In this document: positions 52,060 to 60,196 of the stretch, piece by piece
Layout of the letters: each line of letters starts with the position of its first letter
Numbering within the stretch: the stretch's first letter is position 1
From: an uncultured Kordia sp.
Lineage (GTDB): Bacteria; Bacteroidota; Bacteroidia; Flavobacteriales; Flavobacteriaceae
Reading direction: 5' to 3'
NCBI RefSeq assembly: GCF_947489565.1
Contig: NZ_CANLEA010000004.1
Location: forward strand, 124,001 to 188,000
Length of the DNA: 64,000 bases
Notes under the pieces: generated by a model
The model's input: the letters and a program-made list of their open reading frames with translations, nothing else
What the model was told of the DNA's origin: nothing
Database searches by the model: none
Program-made: the position numbers and the translations under genes

Positions 52060-52131
52060 CGCAGTATCTTTTGAAAAATCTCGCGCAGTATCTCTTAGTA
52101 TCAGACATCTCCCCGCGTTTTTTAGCGGGAG
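52060..52131. repeat. Direct repeat CGCAGTATCT and hairpin downstream of the receiver-Mrr gene
   Basis: CGCAGTATCT at 52060-52069 and 52084-52093 (24-bp period), then CTCCCCGC...GCGGGAG (52109-52131), a G+C-rich stem with a T-rich loop. The hairpin may terminate the convergent genes on both sides. Confidence 0.4.
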
Positions 52132-52164
52132 CGATTTTCAAAATAAACCTAACGTTTTTGTTTA

Positions 52165-52362
52165 TTAATGCTTAGTTTCTTTTCCTCTTTCATATCCCCA
52201 AGACACACCATTTCGTTCCATCTGCATTAAATGCCCTCTAATGATTAACAGATGCCCTTCAACTTCAGCTAATTCATTTTGAGTTTCTTCAATCAGCTGA
52301 TTAATTTCTTCAAGCGTTTTATCTGAATTGTCACTTTTTGAATTTTCATTATTATCGGTCAC
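52165..52362 (-). CDS. Small coiled-coil protein
   Basis: The core of this 65-residue hypothetical protein is a charged helix (LEEINQLIEETQNELAEVEGHLLIIRGHLMQ) that shares its opening with the next gene (LKEINDLIELTKLEIEKMKEH), so the two are distant paralogues. No motif indicates an activity. It lies in a run of small element proteins leading to the MobC/relaxase genes. Confidence 0.55.
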   Translation of the reverse strand: MTDNNENSKSDNSDKTLEEINQLIEETQNELAEVEGHLLIIRGHLMQMERNGVSWGYERGKETKH

Positions 52363-52426
52363 TTTAATATCTTCCTTACTTTGTTAGCAACTAGAGTAAA
52401 CCATATTTTTTACATTATGTCAATAT

Positions 52427-52726
52427 TTATTGGCTTCGTTCCTTTTCGTTATCACGTTTATTCTCATTTTTTTTACTAAAATCTTTATCTCTGTTCATTA
52501 ATTCTTGTTTGTCTTTTACCAAATTAGATAGTTTAGTATCTAATTGTTTAGCTCTATTACCAAAATATTGTTCATCAATCTTCATGGTATTATAATCCTC
52601 TTTTTTCAGGTTTTTGTCATGATGAGCGTATGCTTGCGCACGATGCTCTTTCATTTTTTCGATTTCAAGCTTCGTTAGCTCAATTAAATCATTAATTTCT
52701 TTAAGAGTTAAATCTTTATCTCCCAT
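52427..52726 (-). CDS. Small coiled-coil protein with charged C-terminal tail
   Basis: This 99-residue protein is helical throughout (LKEINDLIELTKLEIEKMKEHRAQAY, NRAKQLDTKLSNLVKDKQELM) and ends in a Lys/Asp/Arg/Glu-rich tail (NENKRDNEKERSQ). The tail resembles that of three other proteins here, including the MobC-linked relaxase. A type IV secretion or relaxosome accessory role is inferred. No family is recognised. Confidence 0.6.
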   Translation of the reverse strand: MGDKDLTLKEINDLIELTKLEIEKMKEHRAQAYAHHDKNLKKEDYNTMKIDEQYFGNRAKQLDTKLSNLVKDKQELMNRDKDFSKKNENKRDNEKERSQ

Positions 52727-52741
52727 TGTATTTGTAAATTT

Positions 52742-53407
52742 TTAACGCTTAAAACCGCGATCTCGTTTATGCTCAATCTCTTTTTGGTTCTCTTTGTACT
52801 GGCTTTCTCTTAACTTTTCGTAGGCTTGGTCAAACTTATTATTTTGCTCTTTAAGCTTTTCTTGATTTTGTGATTTCTTAAAATCTTCTATTCGATTTTT
52901 CATTAATTCTTGCGAATTATTAAAAGAGTCATTTGTTGTTTCAGACTTAAACGAAAGTATTTCCCTTTTAAAATCTTTTTGAGTTTGTTCTAAAGTTCTA
53001 GGTTCTTGTTTTTGGTGCTTTTTAGTCTCTCTTTCTTTTAAAACCTCATCCCAACCTTTTTCAATAAAAGTTGGTAATTCGTGAATAGGGATTTTTTTAT
53101 AATCTTTTTTCAATTCTCCAACATGTGCTTTATCGCAGTAATCAAGAACAGTTTTTTCTATTTTTTTAGCATTTTCATAAAGCTTATTTTCATAGTGTTT
53201 CTCTCTACTCTTCTTGTCCTTAGATTTATTAACTGTATAGGTTTTTGCAGGTGACCTTTCATTTATAGGTTTTAATACTAGATCAGGTTTGTTGTAGGTT
53301 ATATCTTTATGATAATCCGCTTCTATTTTTTTTCGCTCTTCCAATAATTTCCGTATACCTGGAGCACTAAGTGCTATTTCTTGTAATTCTTCGTAATCTG
53401 TTGACAC
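52742..53407 (-). CDS. Hypothetical charged helical protein of the mobilization region
   Basis: This 221-residue, very hydrophilic protein is rich in Lys/Glu, with a likely coiled coil in its second half (SQELMKNRIEDFKKSQNQEKLKEQ...) and a basic end (EHKRDRGFKR). No catalytic or membrane motif is seen. It is 15 bp upstream of the 99-residue protein in the same direction. Its tail matches the relaxase tail in style, suggesting a T4SS-linked substrate or accessory. Confidence 0.6.
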   Translation of the reverse strand: MSTDYEELQEIALSAPGIRKLLEERKKIEADYHKDITYNKPDLVLKPINERSPAKTYTVNKSKDKKSREKHYENKLYENAKKIEKTVLDYCDKAHVGELKKDYKKIPIHELPTFIEKGWDEVLKERETKKHQKQEPRTLEQTQKDFKREILSFKSETTNDSFNNSQELMKNRIEDFKKSQNQEKLKEQNNKFDQAYEKLRESQYKENQKEIEHKRDRGFKR

Positions 53408-53453
53408 AAAATGAGTTTTATGTTAAGTTACAATAATTAAATGAGAGGCAAAA

Positions 53454-53825
53454 ATGAGTGATTTTGTTGAAACACCAGAAAGATTAAAAACCTATAATAC
53501 GGAAAATATTGAATTCAAAGAAAAGGCACGTAAACTCGTTATCAAAAATTTAGGCTTTGAACCTAATCTCAAAGCTTCACTAGGAATCGAGTTGTTAATT
53601 AGAAAATTAATAAAAAACGTTGAAACTGGAAAAATTTCAAAAAAAGATTTTAAAGAATGTTTAGAAGTATTTTGCAATGCAATTCGTGGAATGATTAGAA
53701 GACGTGTTCCAGAACAAGTTTATCTCTTAGAGAAAAAACGTCCTAGCGTTCCCTATCTTTATCTTGGACTTGGTTTTCTCTCTCTTTGTCTTCTTGGATG
53801 TCTAGTATTTTTTTTACTTGGCTAA
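53454..53825 (+). CDS. Tail-anchored small membrane protein
   Basis: This 123-residue protein is preceded by GAGAGG 6 bp before ATG. A soluble helical N-terminus (LLIRKLIKNVETGKISKKDFKECLEVFCNAIRGMIRRR) is followed by one C-terminal membrane helix (YLYLGLGFLSLCLLGCLVFFLLG). The last 83 bp overlap the relaxase 3' end on the opposite strand. The clean ribosome site and membrane anchor argue that it is real. Surface exclusion or entry blocking would fit such proteins, but that is a guess. Confidence 0.6.
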   Translation: MSDFVETPERLKTYNTENIEFKEKARKLVIKNLGFEPNLKASLGIELLIRKLIKNVETGKISKKDFKECLEVFCNAIRGMIRRRVPEQVYLLEKKRPSVPYLYLGLGFLSLCLLGCLVFFLLG

Positions 53826-54816
53826 AGGCATCGTCAATCGTTCGCGCACGTGTAATACCATCGTCATTGTCATTAAATTCACTTTTTTTCTTTTCCCAAC
53901 GTTCCTCTTTAAAATCTTGAATAAGTTTATCAAATCTGGCACTGGCTTGTCCGATTTCATCTTTTGTAACCATGTCAAAAGCATTCTCAACCATCACTTT
54001 TTTCTTGTATTGTTGGTCTCGCTTTTGTTCGGTTTTCTTTTCTTTAAGCTGTGTTTGATCTTTTTTTAAATCTTCAACTTTGGGGAGTTGCTTTAAAATT
54101 GGTTGCAGTTTTTCCTCTACGTGCTTTTTCTTCTCGCCTGTAAAGCGCATCAGTGAATGGACTTGGTTTTTATCACTGACCAAGACAACACCACGGCGAC
54201 CGATGGCTAAATCAAAACCTGCTTTTTTTAAAGCTTGTTGTAATTCTTTTGGATTGGAATGCTGTTGATAGAGTTTTTTTACGCGGGCTTTCAATTGCTT
54301 GGGTGTATAGCCATCACGAATGGTTTGTTGGCGTTCATTCATCGTGTCCCAATTTGAACCAAATTCAGCTTTGAGTTGTTTGTGCTTAAAACGTTTTTCA
54401 AGATCACGTCCTAGCTTTTTATGAATGTAATAATCATTTTTAGTGTCAATGACTTTTCCCTGTTCAATATCGGTGCGTTGCCACACAACATGAATATGCG
54501 CACGCCCACCTTTTTCATGATAAACAACCGCACGCGGTTGATCATTTAATCCCAAGCGTTTTTCCATTTCATCCACGCTGTATTGCCATTGTTGCGGTGT
54601 CATGGTTTCACCCATGGCAGGATTAATTTGTGCATGATAAAGCCCTGTTTTGGCTTTGGTCATCTTTGCGGTCAGTTCCATGTCTTTAAGAGCTTGTGTC
54701 AAGTCTTGTGTGGCTGTGCCCGTAATCTCAACAACCACAATACGTTCATTATCATCTTTGAGTAGATGATTGGCTAAACTTGCGCCACCTGAGCGCTTGC
54801 CTCCTTTACAGATCAT
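53743..54816 (-). CDS. VirD2/MobP-like relaxase (His at the usual Tyr position)
   Basis: This is a 357-residue relaxase/mobilization nuclease of the alphaproteobacterial kind. It starts ICKGGKRSGGASLANHLL; where many MOBP relaxases have a catalytic Tyr in this helix, His17 stands. The metal-binding motif is intact (HEKGGRAHIHVVWQRTD), preceded by GLYHAQINP. A basic linker and charged tail (ENQVQDKDRER) follow. It overlaps MobC by 11 bp, the classical relaxosome pair. The C-terminal tail may be the secretion signal read by the coupling protein at 57946. Confidence 0.85.
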   Translation of the reverse strand: MICKGGKRSGGASLANHLLKDDNERIVVVEITGTATQDLTQALKDMELTAKMTKAKTGLYHAQINPAMGETMTPQQWQYSVDEMEKRLGLNDQPRAVVYHEKGGRAHIHVVWQRTDIEQGKVIDTKNDYYIHKKLGRDLEKRFKHKQLKAEFGSNWDTMNERQQTIRDGYTPKQLKARVKKLYQQHSNPKELQQALKKAGFDLAIGRRGVVLVSDKNQVHSLMRFTGEKKKHVEEKLQPILKQLPKVEDLKKDQTQLKEKKTEQKRDQQYKKKVMVENAFDMVTKDEIGQASARFDKLIQDFKEERWEKKKSEFNDNDDGITRARTIDDAFSQVKKILDIQEDKERENQVQDKDRER

Positions 54817-55153
54817 ATCCTAAAGCTTGACGGAGATCTGTACGTATGGTTTCAATCTTTTCTAATAAAGATTGCCCTAATGCGACATCTGTTGGATTAC
54901 CACTATTGTAATGTTTGGCGATTTGATTGATATTCCCGCCAATCTTACCCCAAGAAGCCAAGAGCTTAATCAAAAGGACGGTTTCCACGCCTGATTTGAG
55001 TGGTTTGGATTTGAGGGCGGTTTTGCGAAAATAATCTGCGCCACTTAATCCCGCTTGTTCACAGCGTTCAAGAAAATCTTGTTTTTCTTCAGCTGTGAGG
55101 CGGAATTGCACCAATTCATTGCGCTGTCGCTTTTCACTTCTTTTTTTCTTCAT
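54806..55153 (-). CDS. mobC: MobC-family relaxosome accessory protein
   Basis: This 115-residue protein has the MobC pattern: a basic N-terminus (KKKRSEKRQRNELVQFRLTAEEKQDFLERCEQAGLSGADYFRKTAL, ribbon-helix-helix-like) and the signature LASWGKIGGNINQIAKHYN. MobC binds near oriT and aids the relaxase in strand separation. It overlaps the relaxase gene and faces the likely oriT region at 55180-55262 upstream. Confidence 0.9.
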   Translation of the reverse strand: MKKKRSEKRQRNELVQFRLTAEEKQDFLERCEQAGLSGADYFRKTALKSKPLKSGVETVLLIKLLASWGKIGGNINQIAKHYNSGNPTDVALGQSLLEKIETIRTDLRQALGYDL

Positions 55154-55474
55154 AATCTCAAGAAAAATAACTCAACCCTTATCGGGGAGGATTAAACGGA
55201 CGGGGAGTTTGCCCCCTCCTTTACAAGGGTGGCGGTATTACCGCCCCATACCTTGCATACGCTCTTATATAGAGGTTTTTTCTTATATAAAGATAAAGAT
55301 TTATTTGTAAAAACCATTCGCTTAGCACTTTAAAAATATTCACCAAAAGCACGAAATAGTATTAATTCTGGTAAGATTTGGGGGGCAATGCTTCGCCTCA
55401 ATACTATTAAGATTTTCTTGACTCTTACTCTGTAATATGTATAATAATAGAAACTGTAACAACAGAGAATTGTC
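55154..55474. other. Intergenic region with candidate oriT (55180-55262)
   Basis: Upstream of mobC lies an abruptly G+C-rich stretch (GGGGAGTTTGCCCC, then the perfect inverted repeat GGCGGTA-T-TACCGCC at 55231-55245) set in AT-rich DNA. oriT commonly sits beside mobC and contains such repeats. I could not identify a nic sequence. The rest, to 55474, is AT-rich with no gene. Confidence 0.5.
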
Positions 55475-56485
55475 ATGGACGCGTTTTCTTTTCGGGTAAA
55501 CTTAATCGAATTATTAATGCCTGCATCAAATGATGCCATCGACTTCGTTCAAGGATTAAACAAAGTCAAAGAGGCAATTGATTTTCTGCTACTGAGTGAT
55601 GAAGAAATAGATCATCAAGAAAGACAAGAACTTATTAATAAGAGTTTTGATGTCATCGGTGGTCAATATGATTTACCTGAAACTAAAGCCGATTTTTTGA
55701 AGACCAACCCAGACACGATTATCTATGGTTTGACACAACACTTAAAAAGTGAAAATCAACTTTCAACCCTTTATAATTATGACATTCCAAAAAATCTTCC
55801 TAAAAATGCACAATCTCATTATGTAGCGCGTTTGAGAGGACATGCAAAGGATGCCGCTTTTTATGATAGTTATTTACGAGATACCAGTCGACTTGACAAT
55901 ATAGACGGAATAAATTCTTCTCCAACAGGTGAAGTTTTAGATCATATGCCAGGTTATATCCATCCAAGAGAACGTGAATATAAAGCCTATAAAGCAAGAC
56001 AAAGACAAATCGAGCTAGAAAGACTTAGAGAGGCGCATGAGGCACTTAATCACTCATTTCTGCGTGATGAGCATGGCAAAGTTAATCTCAATGAATATGG
56101 AGATGGGACTGATTTTTTAGAAAAGCTACATTTTCAAAAACACAGCTTTTGGGCACTGAGAGAGGCGGGCATCGTTCCTAATAATTTTGCAGCCTTTAGA
56201 ACACTCGATTATGATCTTATCATGGGAACGCTCATTGAAAATCAAGTCGTGGTGGATTATCCTGAATATCGTTCCCTTGAAGATGAAAATGTAAGACAGG
56301 CACATTATGAGCAAAAAGCCCAAGAATATGGAGTTAGTGTTGAACTCCTAACAATGGATATTCGCAATGTGCCTAATCAAGATGATTGTATTAATCCCTT
56401 TCAACAAAATTCCCAAGACGTTTCATTTGGTCAAAGAATTGCCAATGGTGTTAAACAAGCGGTCAATTTTGTTCAATCACTTTAA
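55475..56485 (+). CDS. Hypothetical 336-residue element protein
   Basis: No family is recognised. The protein is soluble and has no signal peptide. The N-terminal third is helical (AIDFVQGLNKVKEAIDFLLLSDEEIDHQER), the middle has a charged helix (EREYKAYKARQRQIELERLREAHEAL), and the C-terminus contains WALREAGIVPNNFAAFRTLDYDLIMG. It is divergent from mobC across the candidate oriT and co-directional with the membrane proteins and coupling protein, so a transfer-related role is possible. Confidence 0.65.
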   Translation: MDAFSFRVNLIELLMPASNDAIDFVQGLNKVKEAIDFLLLSDEEIDHQERQELINKSFDVIGGQYDLPETKADFLKTNPDTIIYGLTQHLKSENQLSTLYNYDIPKNLPKNAQSHYVARLRGHAKDAAFYDSYLRDTSRLDNIDGINSSPTGEVLDHMPGYIHPREREYKAYKARQRQIELERLREAHEALNHSFLRDEHGKVNLNEYGDGTDFLEKLHFQKHSFWALREAGIVPNNFAAFRTLDYDLIMGTLIENQVVVDYPEYRSLEDENVRQAHYEQKAQEYGVSVELLTMDIRNVPNQDDCINPFQQNSQDVSFGQRIANGVKQAVNFVQSL

Positions 56486-56581
56486 TTCAGTTAATCATTT
56501 TATCCAAAAAAGTAATTTTCTTACTTTTTAAATAATTATTTATTGTATTTTCATGGTTGAATAACCAACAAAATACATTTT

Positions 56582-57253
56582 ATGAATCCTTTAAATCATG
56601 ACAAAAACCGTCGATTAAAAAATCAACTCAAAAGTAAAAATGCCATTTTAGGCTATATCATACTCGGTGTCATAGTTAGTAGCGTAATTAGTGCTTTTTC
56701 CGCATCTTCCAATACTGGTTTTTTTCTATTATTTATTGTACTTGCAGTTTTCACTGCGGGTGTCTTTCACACACGTAAAATCAATAAATTCTACCAATAT
56801 GCAGATGAATTTGAGAATAATGATACATGGCTACCGAAAAATTTTGAGATTAAATTACCAACAACCATACAAAAAATCATGGATAGCAGTGCTGATGAAG
56901 TCCGTGAAGAAATGGGCGTAAAAAAATATGTAGAAACCCTTGAAGCAGAATTAGAGTTTATTCACAAGCATAAACGAAAAACACAAAAAAAACAAAATGA
57001 ATGGCAGACTATACAGATTCCAATTAATGAAAAATTTTGGAAAGTTGAAACACGAATGAATCTTAGTGGTAGAACGGCTATTTATTCTGCCGATGAACGT
57101 GCGCATATTCAAAGAGATTTTATCGATCAAATCGACTATCAAGATCAACTTATAGCCAAAGTTAATAAGCTTCTCAATAAAGCGATTGATAAAGGTTCTG
57201 AGATACAAAGAGGTAATATCAACATATCCAATATCGAGGGCTTAAATTCTTAA
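56582..57253 (+). CDS. Inner-membrane protein upstream of the coupling protein (paralogue A)
   Basis: This 223-residue protein has two adjacent membrane helices (AILGYIILGVIVSSVISAF; TGFFLLFIVLAVFTAGVF). A cytoplasmic domain then starts FYQYADEFENNDTWLPKNF and ends with KQNEWQTIQIPINEKFWK, RTAIYSADERAHIQRDFIDQI and NISNIEGLNS. It is a paralogue of the next gene over its full length. The place before the VirD4-like gene suggests a membrane partner of the coupling protein. The family is not recognised. Confidence 0.7.
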   Translation: MNPLNHDKNRRLKNQLKSKNAILGYIILGVIVSSVISAFSASSNTGFFLLFIVLAVFTAGVFHTRKINKFYQYADEFENNDTWLPKNFEIKLPTTIQKIMDSSADEVREEMGVKKYVETLEAELEFIHKHKRKTQKKQNEWQTIQIPINEKFWKVETRMNLSGRTAIYSADERAHIQRDFIDQIDYQDQLIAKVNKLLNKAIDKGSEIQRGNINISNIEGLNS

Positions 57254-57280
57254 AATAATCAACATTTAAAATCATAAACT

Positions 57281-57949
57281 ATGTTTCCTTTTTTCCACGA
57301 TAAAAAGCGCCGTCGTAAAAATAGATTAAACAGGCTATTTAAGATGATGATTATTGCAATGGTATTTGTTCTAGCTATTATTAAGCTTGATAACCATCCA
57401 GTTTCAAATATAAGTTTTATAACCTTTCTTATTCTCTTTTGTTTTGTCTTTTATAAAATTTATAGAATTGATCAATTCTACAAATATGCAGAAGAATTTG
57501 AAAATAATGATTCATGGTTGCCGAAATACTTTGTAATTGAAAAGCCATCAATGCTTAAAAAATTAGAACAACAAACTTTTACTCAAACTTTAGATAGCAT
57601 TGGTAATAAAGCTTTTACCATAGCTATTGAAAAAGATTTAGCTTATCTCCATGAACAAAAGGCAAAAATTGAATTAAAGCAAAAAGAATGGCAAACCATT
57701 CCTATACCAAATGATAAGGAGTTTTGGGATATTAGGGAAAGAAAAAAGCTAGGAAGACGTACAGCAATATATTTCAACCATGAACGCTCCGAAATTCAAA
57801 GAGAGTTTATTCGAAAAGTTAGCTTGTGCGATCAAATGATTGCACAAGCGAATAAAATCCACAATCAGCTGATTTCTAAAGGACATGAAGTTCAAAATAA
57901 TCATCGTAATATCTCAGGTATAGACGGTTTAAATTCAATAGAATCATGA
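57281..57949 (+). CDS. Inner-membrane protein upstream of the coupling protein (paralogue B)
   Basis: This 222-residue tandem paralogue of the preceding gene has the same two-helix N-terminus, FYKYAEEFENNDSWLPKYF, KQKEWQTIPIPNDKEFWD, RRTAIYFNHERSEIQREFI and NISGIDGLNS. Its stop overlaps the coupling-protein start by four bases (ATGA), so it is translationally coupled to it. The pair may form a heteromeric membrane collar or adaptor for the coupling ATPase. That function is inference from context. Confidence 0.75.
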   Translation: MFPFFHDKKRRRKNRLNRLFKMMIIAMVFVLAIIKLDNHPVSNISFITFLILFCFVFYKIYRIDQFYKYAEEFENNDSWLPKYFVIEKPSMLKKLEQQTFTQTLDSIGNKAFTIAIEKDLAYLHEQKAKIELKQKEWQTIPIPNDKEFWDIRERKKLGRRTAIYFNHERSEIQREFIRKVSLCDQMIAQANKIHNQLISKGHEVQNNHRNISGIDGLNSIES

Positions 57950-59319
57950 AAGGTGTTTATATTGGTCAAGACAAAGAGGGAAAATCCTATGCTTATGATA
58001 AAGATGTCCATATCTTAACCATCGCTCAATCGGGTGCAGGGAAAAATACAGGACTCATAATGCCGAATTTACTTCATGATGCTTTCAAAGGCACAAAAAT
58101 CATCCTTGATTTAAAAGGCGAAAATTCAGCCGTGTGTTCGCATTGGAAAGAAAAAGAAAATTTAGGCAAAACCTTTCGCCTTAATCCTTGGAATATTTTT
58201 GATATGCCGTCCATCAATTATAATCCGTTTTGTTTACTCGATGCGTATAATGACAGTATTTATGAAGATTGTTTAGACTTTGCATCGGCTATTATTCCCG
58301 AAAAGGGTAATCAATCCGATACAGGCGAGCATTTCGATGAAATGGCACGTGATTTTATTGGTTCATTTTTACTCTATATGGTTGTCTCTGATTACCCAGA
58401 AGTACCCACGCCATCGAGTTTATACGAAAGTTTGATTATCAACCTTTCATCCATTGATGGCTTTCGCTCACTCTGTGATCAAATGATGGCTGTCCATCAT
58501 CCCGATGAAGCCATTAAACGAGCGATTAAATTATCGGCTCTTTCTATGATGGGTGTGACAACGGGAGGGGAAAATGGCGAATTTAGAGGCATAAAAACCA
58601 CCATTGCCAAAGCTTTAAAAGCATTTCGTGGAAAAATACTCTCAATGGCTGTTGATGATGAAGCCGAGCATTCAAGAAATTTACTTAATGAACTCTTTCA
58701 ACAAGACGAATTGCATAACGATCTCTATATTTCTTTTCCACAAAATAGAGTGAATATTGCCCGCGTTTGGTTAAGGCTTGTTTTAACATCATTTATAAAA
58801 AGGCTTATTGACACCCCCCCTTTAAAACCTGTTTTATTTGTCCTAGATGAATTTCCGCAATTGGGAACATTCAATTTGATTAAAAATAATGCGGCGTTCT
58901 TACGAGGTTACGGCGTTCGATTTTGGTTTATCTGTCAAAACCTCGATCAATTAGAAAATAATTACGGCAAAAGTGGACGCCAAGAAATTGTTGAAAATTG
59001 TGGTGTTTCACTCTTCTTTAATGTCAAAGATGAAACAGCCAAATATGTTTCTGAAAAACTCGATAAATATTCCAAATCTATTGAAAACTATAATACAAAT
59101 GAATATCGCACCAGTATTGAACGCTACCGTAAAACACGTTCGGAAGTCGAACAGGAACAAGGAAGTTTCGTTTTTATCGGGCAAAATGAAGCGGTTATAT
59201 TTGAGCGTGTACCCTATTTTAAAATGAAAAATTTAGAACACAGAATTGCGCCTAATCCATTATTCTATGGAATAAAAGCCTATCACAATTATATTAGAGA
59301 AAACAAAAGCCACGATTAA
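57946..59319 (+). CDS. VirD4/TraG-family type IV coupling protein
   Basis: This 457-residue hexameric ATPase links the relaxosome to a T4SS channel. Walker A is AQSGAGKNTGLIMPNLL, followed by IILDLKGENSAVCSHWKE. Walker B is PVLFVLDEFPQLG, and FWFICQNLDQLENNYG is the typical sensor region. The N-terminal membrane anchor usual in VirD4 is missing. The two upstream paralogous membrane proteins may supply that function in trans, which makes the three-gene set coherent. A small hairpin (GCCAC...GTGGC) straddles the stop. Confidence 0.92.
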   Translation: MKGVYIGQDKEGKSYAYDKDVHILTIAQSGAGKNTGLIMPNLLHDAFKGTKIILDLKGENSAVCSHWKEKENLGKTFRLNPWNIFDMPSINYNPFCLLDAYNDSIYEDCLDFASAIIPEKGNQSDTGEHFDEMARDFIGSFLLYMVVSDYPEVPTPSSLYESLIINLSSIDGFRSLCDQMMAVHHPDEAIKRAIKLSALSMMGVTTGGENGEFRGIKTTIAKALKAFRGKILSMAVDDEAEHSRNLLNELFQQDELHNDLYISFPQNRVNIARVWLRLVLTSFIKRLIDTPPLKPVLFVLDEFPQLGTFNLIKNNAAFLRGYGVRFWFICQNLDQLENNYGKSGRQEIVENCGVSLFFNVKDETAKYVSEKLDKYSKSIENYNTNEYRTSIERYRKTRSEVEQEQGSFVFIGQNEAVIFERVPYFKMKNLEHRIAPNPLFYGIKAYHNYIRENKSHD

Positions 59320-59350
59320 GTGGCCTTTGTCATTAAGTTCTTATGATAGC

Positions 59351-59716
59351 TTAATATTCATGGGCGTGCATAACAGTTAAAACACGCCGTGTCTTATTGA
59401 GATTACTTGGCTCATCACTGCCATATTGGTAATTGGTATCGTAATAATCAATCTTCCAAAATATGGTCTCTGCGTTATGCTTAAAACTACCCAAATCATG
59501 TTCGCCGTAAGGATCATTATCGGGATTGAAATTATCAAATTCACGGACTTTCTTTGTGATGAGTAATTGATCATGTACTGGCAATTCAGAAATACCTCGC
59601 GTGACACAATATTGTCCCTCTATCCCAGTTTCTTTTTGTGCGTTGGTATCAGCAAAGTTTTGCCGAAACAGATCATTTTGTTCAGCAATGCGTTTTTTAA
59701 TGTCGTCGGTCATCAA
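59351..59716 (-). CDS. DUF3768 domain-containing protein
   Basis: This 121-residue protein matches DUF3768: AEQNDLFRQNF, QYCVTRGISEL, DNFNPDNDPYGEHDLGSF, IFWKIDYYDTNYQYGSDEP and TRRVLTVMHAHEY. The start is at 59716 or, more probably, the second ATG at 59713, with AAGGAAA upstream. The family is known to me mainly from alphaproteobacterial plasmids and elements and has no established activity. Its presence supports an alphaproteobacterial source for the mobilization module. Confidence 0.85.
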   Translation of the reverse strand: MMTDDIKKRIAEQNDLFRQNFADTNAQKETGIEGQYCVTRGISELPVHDQLLITKKVREFDNFNPDNDPYGEHDLGSFKHNAETIFWKIDYYDTNYQYGSDEPSNLNKTRRVLTVMHAHEY

Positions 59717-59923
59717 ATTTTCCTTTTCTTGACTGTTAGTGGTTGAGGAATGAATTGACTTAAAAGCAAAGAATTTTTGAGCAGAACCATACGGTCAGGT
59801 GCGAGCCCGTGGCGCGATAAAATCTGCTTTTAAGTGACATTCCCTAAAGAACACGACAAGGAATAACGAAAAGGTGTTGATGACACTACGCACAGAAAAC
59901 AGTGTAAAAATAAAGAGTGAGAT
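59717..59923. other. Short non-coding stretch between DUF3768 and the next gene
   Basis: About 207 bases with a mixed-composition core around 59795-59815 (GGTGCGAGCCCGTGGCGCG). No ORF of quality is seen. It may hold promoters for the genes on the minus strand. Confidence 0.35.
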
Positions 59924-60193
59924 TTAACGTGAACGATCTTTGGAGCGATCATCACGCTTTTGTTCTAAGGCTTGGTCTTTTTGTTTGGTTTTTTCTTGGA
60001 GCTTATCCGTTTCATATTGTTTCATGCCTAATTTGACGACATTAAGGCGTGTTGAATTGATATTCAGCTTTTGCAATTTTTCTGGCTTCATTTTATCCAA
60101 TGTATCAGCTTTTAAGCCTGTTTCTTGGGCTATAATATAACCTTGATTAAAGGCTTTGAGATATTCTTTATCGACAGTTGTATAATCTTCCAT
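59924..60193 (-). CDS. Small protein with Arg/Asp/Lys-rich C-terminal tail
   Basis: This 89-residue hypothetical protein has a helical N-terminus (YLKAFNQGYIIAQETGLKADTLDKM) and ends in a strikingly charged tail (QALEQKRDDRSKDRSR). It begins 3 bp after the HTH gene stop, so the two are one operon. The tail resembles those of the relaxase and of two coiled-coil proteins in this island. A DNA-processing accessory or secretion substrate is possible. No family is recognised. Confidence 0.6.
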   Translation of the reverse strand: MEDYTTVDKEYLKAFNQGYIIAQETGLKADTLDKMKPEKLQKLNINSTRLNVVKLGMKQYETDKLQEKTKQKDQALEQKRDDRSKDRSR

Positions 60194-60196
60194 AGC

